Shown here one piece after another: positions 6,115 to 7,229 of a stretch of 7,229 nucleotides of DNA. This DNA is from Candidatus Hydrogenedentota bacterium (lineage in GTDB: Bacteria; Hydrogenedentota; Hydrogenedentia; Hydrogenedentiales; CAITNO01), in NCBI GenBank assembly GCA_903922535.1, contig CAIXUF010000062.1, positions 1-7,229 of the forward strand. The letters run 5' to 3'. A model generated the notes under the pieces. That model was not told where the DNA came from. It saw only the letters and a list, made by a program, of their open reading frames with translations, and searched no databases. Made by a program: the position numbers and the translations under genes. Positions within the stretch are counted from its first letter, which is position 1. Each line of letters opens with the position of its first letter.

Positions 6115-7229
6115 ATGCACACCGCCGAACGGCTGACCAAGATTCCGCCCTATCTGTTCATGACTTTGCGCAACAAGATTAATGACGCGCGTGCGCGCGG
6201 CGTGGATGTGGTCAGCCTGGCCATCGGCGATCCCGTCGAGCCGACGCCGGACCCGGTCATTGAGGCGCTCTACACCGCCGCGAAGGACCCGGCGAACCAC
6301 CGCTATCCGAAGGACGAGGAATGGGGCATGCTGGCGTTTCGCCAGGCCGTGGCCCGGTGGTATGCGCGGCGCTATGAAGTCGAACTGGACCCGAAGAAGG
6401 AAATCGTGGCGCTCATCGGCTCGAAAGAGGGCTGCCACCACTTCGCCCTGGGCGTGGTGAATCCGGGTGACACGGTGCTGGTCACCGACCCGGGCTATCC
6501 GGGATACAAGCCGAGCATCTGGTTCGCCGGCGGCGAGCCGGTGGCCGTGCCCATGCTGGCCGAAAACGGGTTTCTGCCCGTGTTTGCCGACATCCCCACG
6601 GATGTGGCGCAAAAGGCCTGCGCGTTCTACCTCAACTACCCGAACAACCCGACCGGTGCGGTGGCAAACAGCGTGTTTCTCGCGGAACTGGTCGAATTTG
6701 CCAAGTACTTCGACATCGCCGTCTGCTACGACAACCCCTACAGCGAGATGGTCTTCGGCACGGAACGGCTCAGCTTCCTGAACACGCCCGGCGCGAAAGA
6801 GGTGGGCGTCGAGTTCAACTCGCTGTCCAAGCCGTTCAACATGACCGGCTGGCGCATCGGCATGGCCTGCGGCAATCCGGATATCGTCAAGGCCATCGCC
6901 ACGGTGAAGGCCAACACGGACAGCGGCGTGTTCAACGCGATCCAGTATGCGGGCATCGAGGCGCTGGACAACGGCGACGCGGTCACGGCGAAGATGATCG
7001 AGATCTACGGCGGTCGCCGTGAAAAGGTGCTCTCCTGCCTGCGCGATCTCGGCTGGACCTTCGATCCGCCCAAGGGCACCTTCTACCTCTGGGTGCCCGT
7101 GCCGAAGGGCTTCACCTCGGCGTCCTTCTGCGACCACGTGTTTGAGACCTGCGCCGTCGTGCTTGCGCCGGGCGCGGCTTACGGCGCCAACGGCGAGGGC
7201 TTTGTGCGCTTCTCGCTCACCGTCGAGGA
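6115..7229 (+). CDS. dapL: LL-diaminopimelate aminotransferase (3' end outside the window)
   Basis: The frame from ATG 6115 stays open to the right edge (371 codons plus 2 nt), so only a short C-terminus is missing; the family is roughly 385-410 residues. It is a PLP-dependent class I/II aminotransferase. Visible are IGDPVEPTP (37-45), the GSKEG motif before the cofactor-phosphate region, YPNNPTG with N178, D206 and Y209 in CYDNPYSEM, the Schiff-base lysine K239 in SLSKPFNMTGWRIG, R247 in the same motif, and R365 in FVRFSLTVE for carboxylate binding. IGDPVEPTP and SLSKPFNMTGWR are characteristic of DapL, which makes LL-diaminopimelate from tetrahydrodipicolinate and glutamate in one step for lysine and peptidoglycan synthesis. 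A closely related aminotransferase of other specificity cannot be fully excluded. The 346-residue minus-strand frame opposite is a shadow. Confidence 0.9.
   Translation, partial: MHTAERLTKIPPYLFMTLRNKINDARARGVDVVSLAIGDPVEPTPDPVIEALYTAAKDPANHRYPKDEEWGMLAFRQAVARWYARRYEVELDPKKEIVALIGSKEGCHHFALGVVNPGDTVLVTDPGYPGYKPSIWFAGGEPVAVPMLAENGFLPVFADIPTDVAQKACAFYLNYPNNPTGAVANSVFLAELVEFAKYFDIAVCYDNPYSEMVFGTERLSFLNTPGAKEVGVEFNSLSKPFNMTGWRIGMACGNPDIVKAIATVKANTDSGVFNAIQYAGIEALDNGDAVTAKMIEIYGGRREKVLSCLRDLGWTFDPPKGTFYLWVPVPKGFTSASFCDHVFETCAVVLAPGAAYGANGEGFVRFSLTVE

Noticed and set aside
6182..6781. Two plus-strand frames (92 and 104 residues) inside dapL
   Set aside because: They are out of frame with the aminotransferase and encode Arg/Ser/Thr/Pro-rich sequence typical of frame shadows in GC-rich DNA.
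6097..7137. 346-residue open frame on the minus strand
   Set aside because: It lies wholly opposite the recognisable dapL frame, which has the PLP lysine and family motifs. The minus-strand product is low-complexity His/Val/Arg-rich sequence.

Overview
The window is GC-rich and bacterial, with four complete or partial genes on the plus strand, a broken gene, and two kinds of repeat. Nothing in it fixes the taxon. A diaminopimelate aminotransferase of the DapL type, a very large secreted glycosidase-like protein, a GxxExxY nuclease-fold gene inside A/G-rich 9-nt repeats and a MNT/HEPN remnant together fit a Planctomycetota/Verrucomicrobiota/Lentisphaerota/Hydrogenedentota-type genome. That is an inference from the kinds of genes present, not from any marker.

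Layout. Bases 1-209 are the 3' end of a gene whose product ends in a beta-sandwich tail like that of alpha-galactosidases. Bases 219-302 hold an inverted pair of arms built from 9-nt units (CTTTGTGTT-like). A GxxExxY protein gene follows (338-733), and a third copy of the same repeat lies downstream of it (804-840). The gene is therefore bracketed by repeats. Bases 886-5397 encode a 1503-residue exported protein: signal peptide, Ig-like and jelly-roll-like N-terminal part, a (beta/alpha)8 glycoside hydrolase-like core resembling GH101 endo-alpha-N-acetylgalactosaminidases, a beta-sandwich, and a C-terminal module with an SGGAHCC motif that is encoded by DNA of visibly lower GC.

Bases 5507-5806 encode a minimal nucleotidyltransferase (MNT, MntA-like antitoxin). 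Overlapping its end by 11 nt is the start of the expected HEPN/DUF86 (HepT) toxin gene. That gene loses its homology after about 17 codons and stops at 5897, directly beside a 98-bp palindromic, MITE-like element (5898-5995). Bases 6115-7229 are a nearly complete LL-diaminopimelate aminotransferase gene (dapL) that runs off the right edge. It is open at its 3' end, so it is easy to miss if only closed reading frames are considered.

How they fit together. The two left-hand glycosidase-like genes suggest export-based glycan breakdown. The GxxExxY cassette and the broken MNT/HEPN pair look like mobile or accessory insertions. dapL is a housekeeping lysine/peptidoglycan gene with its own candidate promoter. 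The most interesting points are the repeat-bracketed GxxExxY gene, the uncharacterised multidomain hydrolase with its SGGAHCC fusion, and the orphaned MNT antitoxin next to a palindromic element.
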